NCBI RefSeq assembly: GCF_003710105.1
Contig: NZ_CP033325.1
Span: 1-64,000, forward strand
Length of the DNA stretch: 64,000 bases
DNA from: Georgenia faecalis
GTDB taxonomy: Bacteria; Actinomycetota; Actinomycetes; Actinomycetales; Actinomycetaceae
Reading direction: 5' to 3'
In this document: positions 12,248 through 19,735 of the stretch, piece after piece
Layout: every line of letters starts with the position of its first letter
Numbering within the stretch: the stretch's first letter is position 1
Program-made: the position numbers and the translations under genes
Notes under the pieces: generated by a model
What the model was told of the DNA's origin: nothing
Databases searched by the model: none
What the model saw: the letters and a program-made list of their open reading frames with translations, nothing else

Positions 12248-13354
12248 ATGAGTCACACACTCGACACCCCGCGCCCGGCCGAGGGTGCCGCCCGACCCAC
12301 TGGGGCGAGCGCGCGCGAACGCCAGGTCTCCACCTTCACCGCCCTCACCGCGCAGGTCCAGGCCGCCGGACTGATGCGGCGGGCCTATGGCTACTACTGG
12401 TCGAAGCTCATCGGCCTGACCCTGCTGCTCGTCGGGGTGCTGGTGGCGTTCGTGGTCATCGGGGACACGTGGTGGCAGATGGTCACCGCCGTCGTCCTCG
12501 CGCTGGTCCTCACGCAGATCGCCTTCCTCGGCCACGACGCGGCCCACCGGCAGATCTTCGTCTCGGGCAAGTGGAACGAGTGGGTCTCCCTCATCGTCAT
12601 CAACCTCTTCGCCGGCATGGGCCACGGCTGGTGGAACCGCAAGCACAACAAGCACCACGCGGCCCCCAACAAGCTCGGCGCCGACCCGGACATCGCGCCC
12701 GGCGTGCTCGCGTTCACCCCGCAGGCCGCTGAGGAGCGCAAGACGCCCCTCACGCGCTGGCTGGCCACCAAGCAGGGCTACTTCTTCTACCCGCTGCTCC
12801 TGCTCGAGGGCGTCAACCTCCACATCCAGGGTCTCAAGCGGGTCCTCACCCCCGGCGACGTCAAGCACCGCTGGGTTGAGCTGGCCTTCATCCTCATCCG
12901 GCTCGGCGGCTTCACCGCCCTCGCCTTCATCGTCCTCTCCCCGGGCAAGGCCGTCGCGTTCCTCGCCATCCAGGTCATGCTCTTCGGGTTCTACCTGGGG
13001 ATGTCCTTCGCGCCGAACCACATCGGCATGCCGATCGTCCCGGCGACCATGAAGGTCGACTTCCTCAGCCGGCAGGTGCTCATGAGCCGTAACGTCACCG
13101 GCGGGCGCTGGGTCGACACCTTCATGGGCGGCCTCAACTTCCAGGTGGAGCACCACCTCTTCCCGTCGATGGCGCGCCCCAACCTGCGCAAGGTGGCGCC
13201 CATCGTGCGCCGCTACTGCGACGAGCTCGGCGTGAAGTACACCGAGACGTCGATGTCCGAGTCGTACCGCGCGGTGACGACCTACATCAACCGCGTCGGA
13301 CGCGGGGGCCTCGACGTGTGGGTCTGCCCCCTGGCGACCAGCACGCGCGTCTAG
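12248..13354 (+). CDS. Membrane fatty acid desaturase
   Basis: A 368-residue di-iron membrane desaturase that would introduce a double bond into acyl chains using O2 and reducing equivalents. The three histidine boxes are clear: HDAAH (96-100), HNKHH (134-138 region) and QVEHHLFP with H302-H303. Hydrophobic segments lie at about 54-71, 78-94, 176-190, 213-232 and 235-255. The third box with Gln-x-x-His-His resembles the front-end/linoleoyl-CoA class rather than delta-9 AcpS types, but regiospecificity is not certain. The frame extends upstream into tRNA-Ala, so I use the first ATG beyond it; its ribosome site (CAGG) is weak. A long perfect hairpin follows the stop. Confidence 0.9.
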   Translation: MSHTLDTPRPAEGAARPTGASARERQVSTFTALTAQVQAAGLMRRAYGYYWSKLIGLTLLLVGVLVAFVVIGDTWWQMVTAVVLALVLTQIAFLGHDAAHRQIFVSGKWNEWVSLIVINLFAGMGHGWWNRKHNKHHAAPNKLGADPDIAPGVLAFTPQAAEERKTPLTRWLATKQGYFFYPLLLLEGVNLHIQGLKRVLTPGDVKHRWVELAFILIRLGGFTALAFIVLSPGKAVAFLAIQVMLFGFYLGMSFAPNHIGMPIVPATMKVDFLSRQVLMSRNVTGGRWVDTFMGGLNFQVEHHLFPSMARPNLRKVAPIVRRYCDELGVKYTETSMSESYRAVTTYINRVGRGGLDVWVCPLATSTRV

Positions 13355-13361
13355 GGACGGC

Positions 13362-13398
13362 GTCGGCCCCACCCGCAGCGTCGCGGGCTGGGGCCGAC
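13362..13398 (+). terminator. Terminator of desaturase gene
   Basis: Stem GTCGGCCCCA / TGGGGCCGAC with an inner CCCGC / GCGGG pair and a 6-base loop begins eight bases after the desaturase stop. It is strong but has no T-tract. Confidence 0.8.
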
Positions 13399-13484
13399 CT
13401 CGGTCTACTCGGCGCCGGCCGTCGTCACGAGACCCCGTGGTGATGCCCCGGCGAGGACGCCCCGGGGCACGACAAACCTGGTGA

Positions 13485-13528
13485 CACGACGACGCCCGCA
13501 CCCCCCAGGGGGCGCGGGCGTCGTCGTG
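13485..13528 (-). terminator. Terminator between convergent genes
   Basis: A perfect 15-bp stem (left arm 13485-13499, right arm 13514-13528; CACGACGACGCCCGC and its complement) lies seven bases beyond the stop of the minus-strand gene at 13536. A third hairpin with TGCCCCGG / CCGGGGCA arms lies at 13444-13469. Together they isolate the converging desaturase and DUF5324-like genes. Confidence 0.78.
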
Positions 13529-13535
13529 CGTGCGA

Positions 13536-14189
13536 TCAGCGGGCGGCGCTGCCCTCGCCGGTCTCGTCCCCGAGCGTGTCCGTGGGGAGCTCGGCATCCA
13601 CCTCGGTGACCTCCACCGCGGTGATGACCTCGTCCGTCCCGGAGAGGTCGCTGCCCTCGTCCGTGGCGAGGTCCTCGGCCGGCACCGTCGTGGCGACCGT
13701 CGTGTCGTCCCAGTACTCCTCGGCCCACGGGTCGTCGACGGGCTGCGTCCGGCGCCAGAGCAGGTACCCGGTACCTGCAGCGGCGGTGCCCACGAGGATC
13801 CAGCCGACGGTCTTCACCGCGCCGTGCGAGCGGGGGGCCTTGACCGGCGCCGCCGGCTCGCCCGATGCCGCCCGGGCGGCGTCCTGCATCGCCTTGTGCA
13901 GGCGCGGGAGGTAGTCGTCGACGATGCGGCCGTGCACGGAGTCGACGGCCGGCCGGGCCTTGTCGGCAGCCGCCTCGATCTTCGGTGCGGCCACCTTCAC
14001 GCCGTCCCGCCACGCCTTGTCGATCGTCGGAGCGGCAACGCTGGTCGCCCACATCTTGCCCTGCTCCGCCAGGCTGGTGGCCGTCGCTCCGGCCTTGCTC
14101 GCCTGCTCGGTGAGCAGATGGCCGAGGTCGACCGCCTGCTGGCGAAGCTTCTCCGTCTCGATCTCCTTGATCTTGCGCGTGCGCGACAT
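13536..14189 (-). CDS. DUF5324-like membrane-anchored protein
   Basis: A 217-residue protein with a long N-terminal amphipathic, Ala/Lys-rich helical region (1-125), one membrane helix TVGWILVGTAAAGTGYLLW (about 133-152) and an acidic, Thr/Asp-rich C-terminal tail. By position before the peptidyl-prolyl isomerase and rhomboid genes it matches the DUF5324 proteins of Streptomyces; the match is by place and layout, not by a firm motif. AGGGAGAGCAG precedes the ATG at 14189; an upstream ATG at 14225 is possible. Function unknown; a cell-envelope scaffold is a guess. Confidence 0.72.
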   Translation of the reverse strand: MSRTRKIKEIETEKLRQQAVDLGHLLTEQASKAGATATSLAEQGKMWATSVAAPTIDKAWRDGVKVAAPKIEAAADKARPAVDSVHGRIVDDYLPRLHKAMQDAARAASGEPAAPVKAPRSHGAVKTVGWILVGTAAAGTGYLLWRRTQPVDDPWAEEYWDDTTVATTVPAEDLATDEGSDLSGTDEVITAVEVTEVDAELPTDTLGDETGEGSAAR

Positions 14190-14393
14190 CTGCTCTCCCT
14201 CATCGGTCGGGTGGTCCGTGCTCATGCTCCCACCGGGGCGGCGCGAGCGCACCATGCTCGGGGACGCATTGTGCCGCGTCGAACAGTGCCCGTGCAGCAT
14301 CGGCGTCCCAGCGGCCCGTGCCAGCCGCGCGCGGAGGGTGCGGACGGCGGCCTCGCCGCGACCCGTGGGGGTGCGTCATGACAAGATCGCAGG

Positions 14394-14915
14394 ATGGAAG
14401 CCACACTGCACACCTCCGTCGGTGACATCGTCATCGAGCTGTTCCCGAACCACGCGCCCAAGACCGTGGCGAACTTCGTCGCCCTCGCCCGCGGTGAGCG
14501 CACCTGGACGGACCCGCGCACGGGCCAGGAGACGAACGCGCCCCTCTACGACGGCGTCGTCTTCCACCGCGTCATCCCCAACTTCATGATCCAGACCGGG
14601 GACCCGCTGGGCAACGGCCGCGGTGGCCCGGGCTACACGTTCGACGACGAGATCCACCCCGAGCTCGACTTCACCGAGCCCTACGTCCTCGCCATGGCGA
14701 ACGCCGGCAAGGTCGCCGGGCGCGGCACCAACGGTTCGCAGTTCTTCATCACGACGGCGCCGACGACCTGGCTCCAGGGCAAGCACACGATCTTCGGCAA
14801 GGTGACCGACGAGGCGAGCCGCGCCGTCGTCGACACCATCGGGACCACGCGAACCGGTGCGAACGACCGGCCCGCGGAGGACATCGTCATCAGCTCCGTG
14901 ACCATCACGGACTGA
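14394..14915 (+). CDS. Cyclophilin-type peptidyl-prolyl cis-trans isomerase
   Basis: This 173-residue cytosolic cyclophilin catalyses proline isomerisation during folding. It has the cyclophilin core VVFHRVIPNFMIQTGDP with the catalytic arginine, NGSQFFITTAPTTWLQGKHTIFGKV and a nearby GRGGPGYTFDDE loop. There is no signal peptide. It starts at the ATG at 14394 (gene divergent from the DUF5324-like gene) and is followed 15 bases later by the rhomboid gene, so they may form an operon. This pair is conserved next to crgA in actinobacteria. Confidence 0.95.
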   Translation: MEATLHTSVGDIVIELFPNHAPKTVANFVALARGERTWTDPRTGQETNAPLYDGVVFHRVIPNFMIQTGDPLGNGRGGPGYTFDDEIHPELDFTEPYVLAMANAGKVAGRGTNGSQFFITTAPTTWLQGKHTIFGKVTDEASRAVVDTIGTTRTGANDRPAEDIVISSVTITD

Positions 14916-14930
14916 GTCACCCGAGGCCCG

Positions 14931-15770
14931 ATGAGCGAACACCCCGGCGGGCAGACCGGCGCCGTGCCGGTCTGCCCGCGGCACCCTGACACGGTCTCCT
15001 ACGTGCGCTGCCAGCGGTGCGGGCGGCCCACCTGTCCCGCCTGCCAGCGCCCAGCCCCGGTGGGCATCCAGTGCGTCGACTGCGTCGCCCAGGCGAACGC
15101 CGCCCTGCCGGTGCGCCGCACGGTGCTCGGCGGCCGCGACCGTGGGGGACGCCCGGTCATCACGATGACGCTGGTCGGGCTCTGCATCGCCGCGTACCTC
15201 GTCCTGGCGCTGGTGCCACAGCTGCGCGGCGATCTCGTCTTCGCCCCCGTCGTGGGTGACGTCCAGCCGTACCGGTTCCTCACGGCGGCGTTCCTCCACT
15301 CCGGGTTCCTCCATCTCGCCATCAACATGTACGCGCTGTGGGTGGTGGGCAGCGTGCTCGAGCCGGCCCTGGGCCGGTGGCGCTACCTCTCGCTGTACCT
15401 GCTCAGCGCCCTCGGTGGGTCCGTGGGCGTGCTGCTCCTGGCGAGCCCCGCAAACGACTCCTGGTACACCCCCGTGGTGGGGGCCTCGGGGGCGGTGTTC
15501 GGCCTCTTCGCCGCCATCGCCCTCACCATGCGACGGCTGGGGCGGGATTCGACGCAGATCCTCGGCCTCATCGCCATCAACGCCGTCATCGGCTTCGTCG
15601 TGCCCAACATCGCGTGGCAGGCGCACCTCGGCGGCCTCATCGTTGGCGGCGTGCTCGCAGCCATCTACCTGTACACGCCGCGCCGCAAACTGTGGATAAG
15701 TGTCGTGGGCACTGTGGGGATCCTCGCGGCGCTCGTCCTCCTCGCGTTTGTTGCCTACGGGCGGGTGTGA
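14931..15770 (+). CDS. Rhomboid family intramembrane serine protease with zinc-finger N-terminus
   Basis: A 279-residue membrane protease. The rhomboid core has the catalytic serine S186 in GASGAVFG and the partner histidine H232 in WQAHLGGLIVGG; HLAINMYALWVVG is the conserved HxxxN segment. At least six membrane helices lie between residues 76 and 276. The first 55 residues hold seven cysteines (C15, C27, C30, C35, C38, C48, C51), some in CxxC pairs, suggesting a small B-box-like zinc-binding module before the membrane domain, a known actinobacterial arrangement. Substrate unknown. A perfect DnaA box lies inside its 3-prime end. Confidence 0.93.
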   Translation: MSEHPGGQTGAVPVCPRHPDTVSYVRCQRCGRPTCPACQRPAPVGIQCVDCVAQANAALPVRRTVLGGRDRGGRPVITMTLVGLCIAAYLVLALVPQLRGDLVFAPVVGDVQPYRFLTAAFLHSGFLHLAINMYALWVVGSVLEPALGRWRYLSLYLLSALGGSVGVLLLASPANDSWYTPVVGASGAVFGLFAAIALTMRRLGRDSTQILGLIAINAVIGFVVPNIAWQAHLGGLIVGGVLAAIYLYTPRRKLWISVVGTVGILAALVLLAFVAYGRV

Positions 15771-15889
15771 CGGGTGCAAGGCGCAGCAGCACGCGGTTTG
15801 CCGAGGGTCGAACCGCAGGAATGACACGGGTGTAGTTCTCCACAGGGTTGCGCACACCTGTGCATAACCCGGCGCTGCGGTTCTCCACA
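15691..15889. promoter_or_regulatory. DnaA-box cluster
   Basis: One exact box (TGTGGATAA, 15691-15699, inside the rhomboid gene) and three single-mismatch boxes (TTCTCCACA 15836-15844, TGTGCATAA 15859-15867, TTCTCCACA 15881-15889) lie within 200 bp. The middle two form an imperfect inverted repeat GTTCTCCACAGG / CCTGTGCATAAC. It lies about 13.7 kb from oriC. A DnaA-titration or rescue site is possible; so is chance clustering. Confidence 0.5.
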
Positions 15890-16125
15890 GGTAGGTGCAC
15901 AGGTGGGGACGGTGGGGCCGGGCCGCGGGTTGTCATCTGGGCGGGGCTGGGACGGTGCGTGGGCGGTCGTCCCAGCCGCCCAGGGTGGGTAATCCCGCTC
16001 GGCCTGGGCCTGGGCCTGGGCATCGGCCTCGTCGCCGCTTCCCGCCAGCCGACGCACCGCCGGCCTGCGCCGCCCCCGGCCTGCTGTCGCCCCGCGTCTG
16101 CCGACGCACCGCCGGCTGCGACTCC

Positions 16126-16203
16126 CATCTGAGGCCTTGTGGGTGACATTGCGGTGGCTATAGCGCGGGGACCTCACCCATAGGCACCAATTCTGGGCGA
16201 TGG
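16126..16203. repeat. 78-bp direct repeat, copy 1
   Basis: This copy and the one 163 bases downstream differ at about 8 of 78 positions. Each contains an inverted repeat TGGGTGA (16140-16146) / TCACCCA (16174-16180) around a 27-base loop, extended by GCCT / AGGC. Neither copy lies in a credible gene. The 930-bp stretch 15771-16700 that holds them shows no other coding potential; it also has a CCTGGG triplet near 16003 and the hexanucleotide array below. Confidence 0.85.
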
Positions 16204-16288
16204 GGGCTCACGCTGGCGCTGGGGTTGCGCGCTGGGCGGGCGGAGTCGCGCGGAGCCGCCGGGATGCTGTCCGGAGCCACCCACTCAC

Positions 16289-16366
16289 CATCTGAGGCCT
16301 TGTGGGTGACATTGCGGTGGTCATAGCGCGGGGATCTCACCCATAGGCGCCGATTCCCGGCGGTGG
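16289..16366. repeat. 78-bp direct repeat, copy 2
   Basis: Same unit and orientation as 16126-16203, with arms TGGGTGA (16303-16309) and TCACCCA (16337-16343). Both arms are preserved while loop and flanks differ, so pairing may matter. The 85 bases between the copies show no clear feature. Confidence 0.85.
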
Positions 16367-16503
16367 TGCGCAGCTGCTCAGCGCTGAGGGGTCACGCGGG
16401 GCCGTGTAGAGGTCCCGCGGCGATGCGCGGCTCACTCGCGGGCGAGCACAGCCCGCCGCACGGGCGCGGTGCGGCCGAGGCTCGGGTACGGGCGCGGCGC
16501 CGC

Positions 16504-16580
16504 GACCGTGACCGTGACCGTGACCGTGACCGTGACCGTGACCGTGACCGTGACCGTGACCGTGACCGTGACCGTGACCG
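16504..16580. repeat. Hexanucleotide tandem array (GACCGT)12.8
   Basis: Twelve perfect GACCGT units plus five bases (77 bp). No unit is degenerate, which suggests recent slippage-driven expansion. Read on plus in one frame it gives Arg-Asp repeats, on minus Ser-Arg repeats, but no credible gene contains it. Confidence 0.95.
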
Positions 16581-16700
16581 CCTGTGGCTAGGTGGCGACC
16601 GATGCACCAGGCGCCGCGCCGCGACCCATACGGGTGCAGCTACTCCTCGGGCGCGGCACCATCGTCGGCGCCGCGCCGTCAAAGTGGGGATCTGGCGAGC

Positions 16701-16946
16701 TCAGCGCCAGCGCAGGGTCATGAGGAAACCGACCATGAGGACGGCGAACCCGACGGCGAGGTTCCACTGCCCGATCCCGGGGATCGGTCCGGACGCCTGG
16801 AGGATGTAGGTGACGACGACCCAGAGCAGGCCGATTGCCATGAGCACGACGGCGGTGGGCACCCACCAGGTCGGGCTTGCCTTGGGCGCGGCCGGGGTCG
16901 GCGGCGGGGTGTACGTGGCCTTCTTGCGACGCTTCGACTCCGGCAC
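16701..16946 (-). CDS. crgA: Cell division protein CrgA
   Basis: An 81-residue protein with two membrane helices, VPTAVVLMAIGLLWVVVTYI (about 29-48) and NLAVGFAVLMVGFLMTL (about 62-78), a Lys/Arg/Pro-rich cytoplasmic N-terminus (MPESKRRKKA) and the SGPIPGIGQWN loop typical of CrgA. CrgA recruits PBPs and FtsQ/FtsI to the septum in mycobacteria and restrains FtsZ in Streptomyces. The start follows GGAGACCTGA. Its position opposite DUF881 and near pknB is conserved. Confidence 0.95.
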   Translation of the reverse strand: MPESKRRKKATYTPPPTPAAPKASPTWWVPTAVVLMAIGLLWVVVTYILQASGPIPGIGQWNLAVGFAVLMVGFLMTLRWR

Positions 16947-17074
16947 GGCTCAGGTCTCCTTCGGGTCGTCCGCCCGCTGGCGGTCCCTCGCTTCCGCCCC
17001 GGACGGGTTTCCGACGGCGCGCTCGTGACTTAGCGTAATGGGGACGATCGCGCAGCCTGTGCGCGGCGACGGCC

Positions 17075-18082
17075 GTGGACATGACCGGGGGACCTGTGGA
17101 GGACGACGAGGGCACGCGGGCACGCCGCCCTGCCGCCGGACCAGACCACGCCGCGCCCGCCGACGCCCCGGTCGGCGAGGCCGGAATTCCCGCCGACACC
17201 CCGCCCGACGCCTCCTCCTCAGGGGAGGCCCGCACCACGGCCGACACCCCGGCCGGCGACTCCTCCGCAGGGGAGGCCCGCACCACCGCCGACACCCCGA
17301 CCGGCGACCCCGAGGCCCGGCGCCCGCGCCGCGCTGGGGCGATCGGGGTCGGCGCTGTCGCGGCGCTGGCCGGGCTCCTCTTCGCCACGAACGCGTCCAT
17401 CTTCTCCGACGACGACGACCGGCACCCGGCCGACCTCGTGCAGCTGGCGCGCGCGGAGACCGAGCGCCTCGAGGAGCGCGAGGCCGAGGTCGGCGAGCTG
17501 CGCGCGCAGCTCCAGGAGCTGGTTGCCGAGCATCCGGACACGGACGTCCAGGGGGAGCGCGACGAGGCGCTCGCCCAGGCGGCGGGACGCACGCCGATGA
17601 GCGGCCCGGGCGTCGTCGTCGCCCTCTGGGACGCACCCGTGCCCCCGGACTACCAGGAGCGCGGGCTGCACCCCGACGACCTCGTCGTCCACCAGCAGGA
17701 CGTCGAGGCCGTCATCAACGCGCTCTGGGCCGGTGGCGCCGAGGCGATGATGATCGAGGACCAGCGGATCGTCTCGACGTCGGCCGTCCGCTGCATCGGC
17801 AACGTCCTGCTCCTGCACGACCGGCACTACTCCCCGCCGTACGACATCGCGGCCATCGGCGACCCCGACGAGCTGCGGGCCGCCCTCGCCGACTCCCCCG
17901 CCGTCGAGATCTACCTCCAGTACGTCGACGCGGTGAACCTGGGCTGGTCGCTCAAGACCGAGTCGAAGCTCGAGGTGCCGGCCTACGAGGGCGGCCTCCG
18001 TATGGATTACGCGCGCGCCGGCGTGCCTTACGCTGTGGGCGACGCGGGTACCGACGAGGGGAGCCTCGATGGCGACGACTGA
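17075..18082 (+). CDS. DUF881 family protein
   Basis: Up to 335 residues. The N-terminal 80 residues are low-complexity with a duplicated Gly-Glu-Ala-Arg-Thr-Thr-Ala-Asp-Thr-Pro unit; one membrane helix follows (about 88-106, GAIGVGAVAALAGLLFATN), then a coiled-coil (about 120-165, LARAETERLEEREAEVGELR) and the DUF881 domain with GPGVVVALWDAP, LVVHQQDVEAVINALWAGGA and EAMMIEDQRIV. The family is usual in actinobacterial division clusters and has no known activity. The start is uncertain: GTG 17075, ATG 17081 and GTG 17096 (after GGGGGA) are possible. The end overlaps the sortase gene by 14 bases. Confidence 0.88.
   Translation: MDMTGGPVEDDEGTRARRPAAGPDHAAPADAPVGEAGIPADTPPDASSSGEARTTADTPAGDSSAGEARTTADTPTGDPEARRPRRAGAIGVGAVAALAGLLFATNASIFSDDDDRHPADLVQLARAETERLEEREAEVGELRAQLQELVAEHPDTDVQGERDEALAQAAGRTPMSGPGVVVALWDAPVPPDYQERGLHPDDLVVHQQDVEAVINALWAGGAEAMMIEDQRIVSTSAVRCIGNVLLLHDRHYSPPYDIAAIGDPDELRAALADSPAVEIYLQYVDAVNLGWSLKTESKLEVPAYEGGLRMDYARAGVPYAVGDAGTDEGSLDGDD
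17222..17308. repeat. In-frame 39-bp repeat in the DUF881 gene
   Basis: Copies at 17222-17260 and 17270-17308 are nearly identical with a 48-base period, so they duplicate 16 residues in frame. They encode the low-complexity region before the membrane helix; copy number probably varies between strains. Confidence 0.85.
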
Positions 18083-18851
18083 GACCGCTACGCCCCCCGG
18101 CGCCGCCGGCCGACCTCCGACGCGCCCTCGACAGCGGCCTCGTCGTGGGTTCTTCTCCACGCTCATCGGCATCATCGGCGAGCTGATGATCACCGTGGGC
18201 GTCCTTCTCGCCCTCTTCGTCGTGTGGCAGCTGTGGTGGACGGACGTCGAGGCGCGGGGCGAGCAGGACCGCGCCCTCGCGGCCTGGGAGGAGGAGCCGG
18301 ACTTCGTCGAGGCGCCGGAGGTGCCGGGCCAGGAGCGCACCGACGCACCGCCCATCCCGGCGGCGGTCGCCGAGGGCGAGACGTTCGGGACCATGTGGAT
18401 CCCGCGGCTCGGGCTCGACTACCACGTCCCCATCGCCAACGGCGTCGGGCTCGCGGACGTCCTCAACGAGGGCTACATCGGGCACTACCCCGACACCCAG
18501 CTGCCCGGCGAGATCGGCAACTTCGCCACCGCGGCCCACCGGCAGTCCTACGGGGCGCCGTACCGGGACATCGAGCAGATCGTCGAGGGCGACTCCCTCA
18601 TCGTGGAGACCACCACCGCCTACATCGTCTACCGCGTGACGAGCCACGAGATCGTCGACCCGAGCCAGATCGAGGTGATCGCGCCCGTGCCCAACGAGCC
18701 CGGCGTCATCCCCACCGAACGGATGATCACCCTGACCACCTGCCACCCGCTGTTCTCCGCGGCCGAGCGGTGGATCACCTACGGGACCTTCGCCTACTGG
18801 GTCGACAAGGCGGACGGACGGCCGGCCGAGCTCATCGAGGGGACGCGCTGA
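18069..18851 (+). CDS. Class E sortase
   Basis: A 260-residue transpeptidase that would attach secreted proteins to peptidoglycan. A basic N-terminus precedes one membrane anchor (about 31-53, LIGIIGELMITVGVLLALF). The sortase domain (about 104-250) has catalytic H157 (TAAHRQS), C225 (TLTTCHP) and R234 (AAERWITYG). The TLTTCHP motif and location next to DUF881 and pknB assign it to class E, which prefers LAxTG-type signals in other actinobacteria. It overlaps DUF881 upstream and the next gene by one base (TGATG). Confidence 0.93.
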   Translation: MATTETATPPGAAGRPPTRPRQRPRRGFFSTLIGIIGELMITVGVLLALFVVWQLWWTDVEARGEQDRALAAWEEEPDFVEAPEVPGQERTDAPPIPAAVAEGETFGTMWIPRLGLDYHVPIANGVGLADVLNEGYIGHYPDTQLPGEIGNFATAAHRQSYGAPYRDIEQIVEGDSLIVETTTAYIVYRVTSHEIVDPSQIEVIAPVPNEPGVIPTERMITLTTCHPLFSAAERWITYGTFAYWVDKADGRPAELIEGTR

Positions 18852-19012
18852 TGTACGGACTGCTCTGGCGGGTGCTGCCGGGACCGGTGTGGTTCCGCAT
18901 CATCCTCGTCCTCATCCTCGCGGTCGCCGCCGTCTACTTCTGCTTCACGTGGCTGTTCCCGGAGATCTCGCCGTACATGCCGTTCAACGAGACCACCATC
19001 GGGGACTCCTAG
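18851..19012 (+). CDS. Small conserved single-span membrane protein
   Basis: A 53-residue product starting MYGLLWRVLPGP, with one hydrophobic helix (about 15-36, FRIILVLILAVAAVYFCFTWLF) and a short Pro/Glu/Asn tail. Its ATG overlaps the sortase stop and its TAG overlaps the following GTG, so it is locked into the operon by translational coupling at both ends. Similar small proteins occur at this place in actinobacteria. No function is known. Confidence 0.8.
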   Translation: MYGLLWRVLPGPVWFRIILVLILAVAAVYFCFTWLFPEISPYMPFNETTIGDS

Positions 19013-19638
19013 TGGCAGCCAGCTCCATCCTCGTCGTCGACAACTACGACAGCTTCGTCTGGACGATCGTCGGCTACCTCCAGCAGCTCGGCGCCCGGAC
19101 GACGGTCGTGCGCAACGACGACGTCCCCACCGACCTCACGGAGTTCGACGGCGTGCTGGTCTCCCCGGGCCCAGGGACGCCCAAGGAGGCCGGTGCCACC
19201 CTCGACGTCATCGAGCGGTGCGCGCAGGACGCGCAGCCGATGCTCGGGGTGTGCCTCGGGCACCAGGCCCTCGGTGAGGCGTTCGGCGGCGTCGTCTCGC
19301 ACGCGCCGGAGCTCCTCCACGGCAAGACCTCCCTCGTGGAGCACGACGGCGACGGCGTCTTCGCCGGGCTGCCCACGCCGTTCACGGCCACGCGGTACCA
19401 CTCGCTAGCCGTCGAGCCGGCCACGGTCCCCGACGAGCTCGAGGTGACGGCGACGACAGCCTCGGGCATCGTCATGGGCCTCGCCCACCGGACCCTGCCG
19501 CTGCACGGCGTGCAGTTCCACCCGGAGGCGGTGCTCACGGAGCACGGTCACCGGCTGCTGGCGAACTGGCTGGCCCTCACCGGCGACGGTGACGCGCCCG
19601 CTCGCAGCGCCGGCATGGCGCCGCTCGTCCGCGTCTGA
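19012..19638 (+). CDS. Glutamine amidotransferase (anthranilate/aminodeoxychorismate synthase component II)
   Basis: A 208-residue class I amidotransferase that releases ammonia from glutamine for a chorismate-using synthase (tryptophan or folate pathway). The triad is C81 (GVCLGHQ), H170 and E172 (VQFHPEAVLTEHG), and VDNYDSFVWTIVGYL at the N-terminus is the family hallmark. Paralogues in this chromosomal place are usually called TrpG or PabA; no partner synthase is in the window, so the choice is open. The GTG overlaps the previous stop. It converges on pknB. Confidence 0.92.
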   Translation: MAASSILVVDNYDSFVWTIVGYLQQLGARTTVVRNDDVPTDLTEFDGVLVSPGPGTPKEAGATLDVIERCAQDAQPMLGVCLGHQALGEAFGGVVSHAPELLHGKTSLVEHDGDGVFAGLPTPFTATRYHSLAVEPATVPDELEVTATTASGIVMGLAHRTLPLHGVQFHPEAVLTEHGHRLLANWLALTGDGDAPARSAGMAPLVRV

Positions 19639-19692
19639 CCGTCACGGGGTCCGGCCGTCGCGGGGTCCAGCCGTCCCTCCTGACCGTCGCGT

Positions 19693-19720
19693 GGGCGAGG
19701 CGCTGACCGCGCCCCCGCCC
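19693..19720. terminator. Hairpin between convergent amidotransferase and pknB
   Basis: GGGCGAGGCGC pairs with GCGCCCCCGCCC with a one-base bulge and a 5-base loop, in the 97-bp convergent gap. It could terminate both directions. Confidence 0.5.
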
Positions 19721-19735
19721 GCGCCTACCGGGGAG

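Noticed and set aside
13444-13469. Hairpin in the convergent gap as a separate riboswitch
   Set aside because: Short stem without conserved features; terminator function with its neighbours is enough.
16158-16340. Short minus-strand frames starting MRSPRY in both 78-bp repeats
   Set aside because: Both are created by the repeats and lack a ribosome site or continuing coding pattern; repetition, not a gene family, explains the likeness.
15771-16700. CRISPR array in the repeat island
   Set aside because: Only two copies, 85-bp spacer, no further regular repeats and no cas genes.
16363-16809. Plus-strand open frame with an Arg-Asp repeat
   Set aside because: It is made by the hexanucleotide array, has no homology-like motif and overlaps crgA on the other strand.
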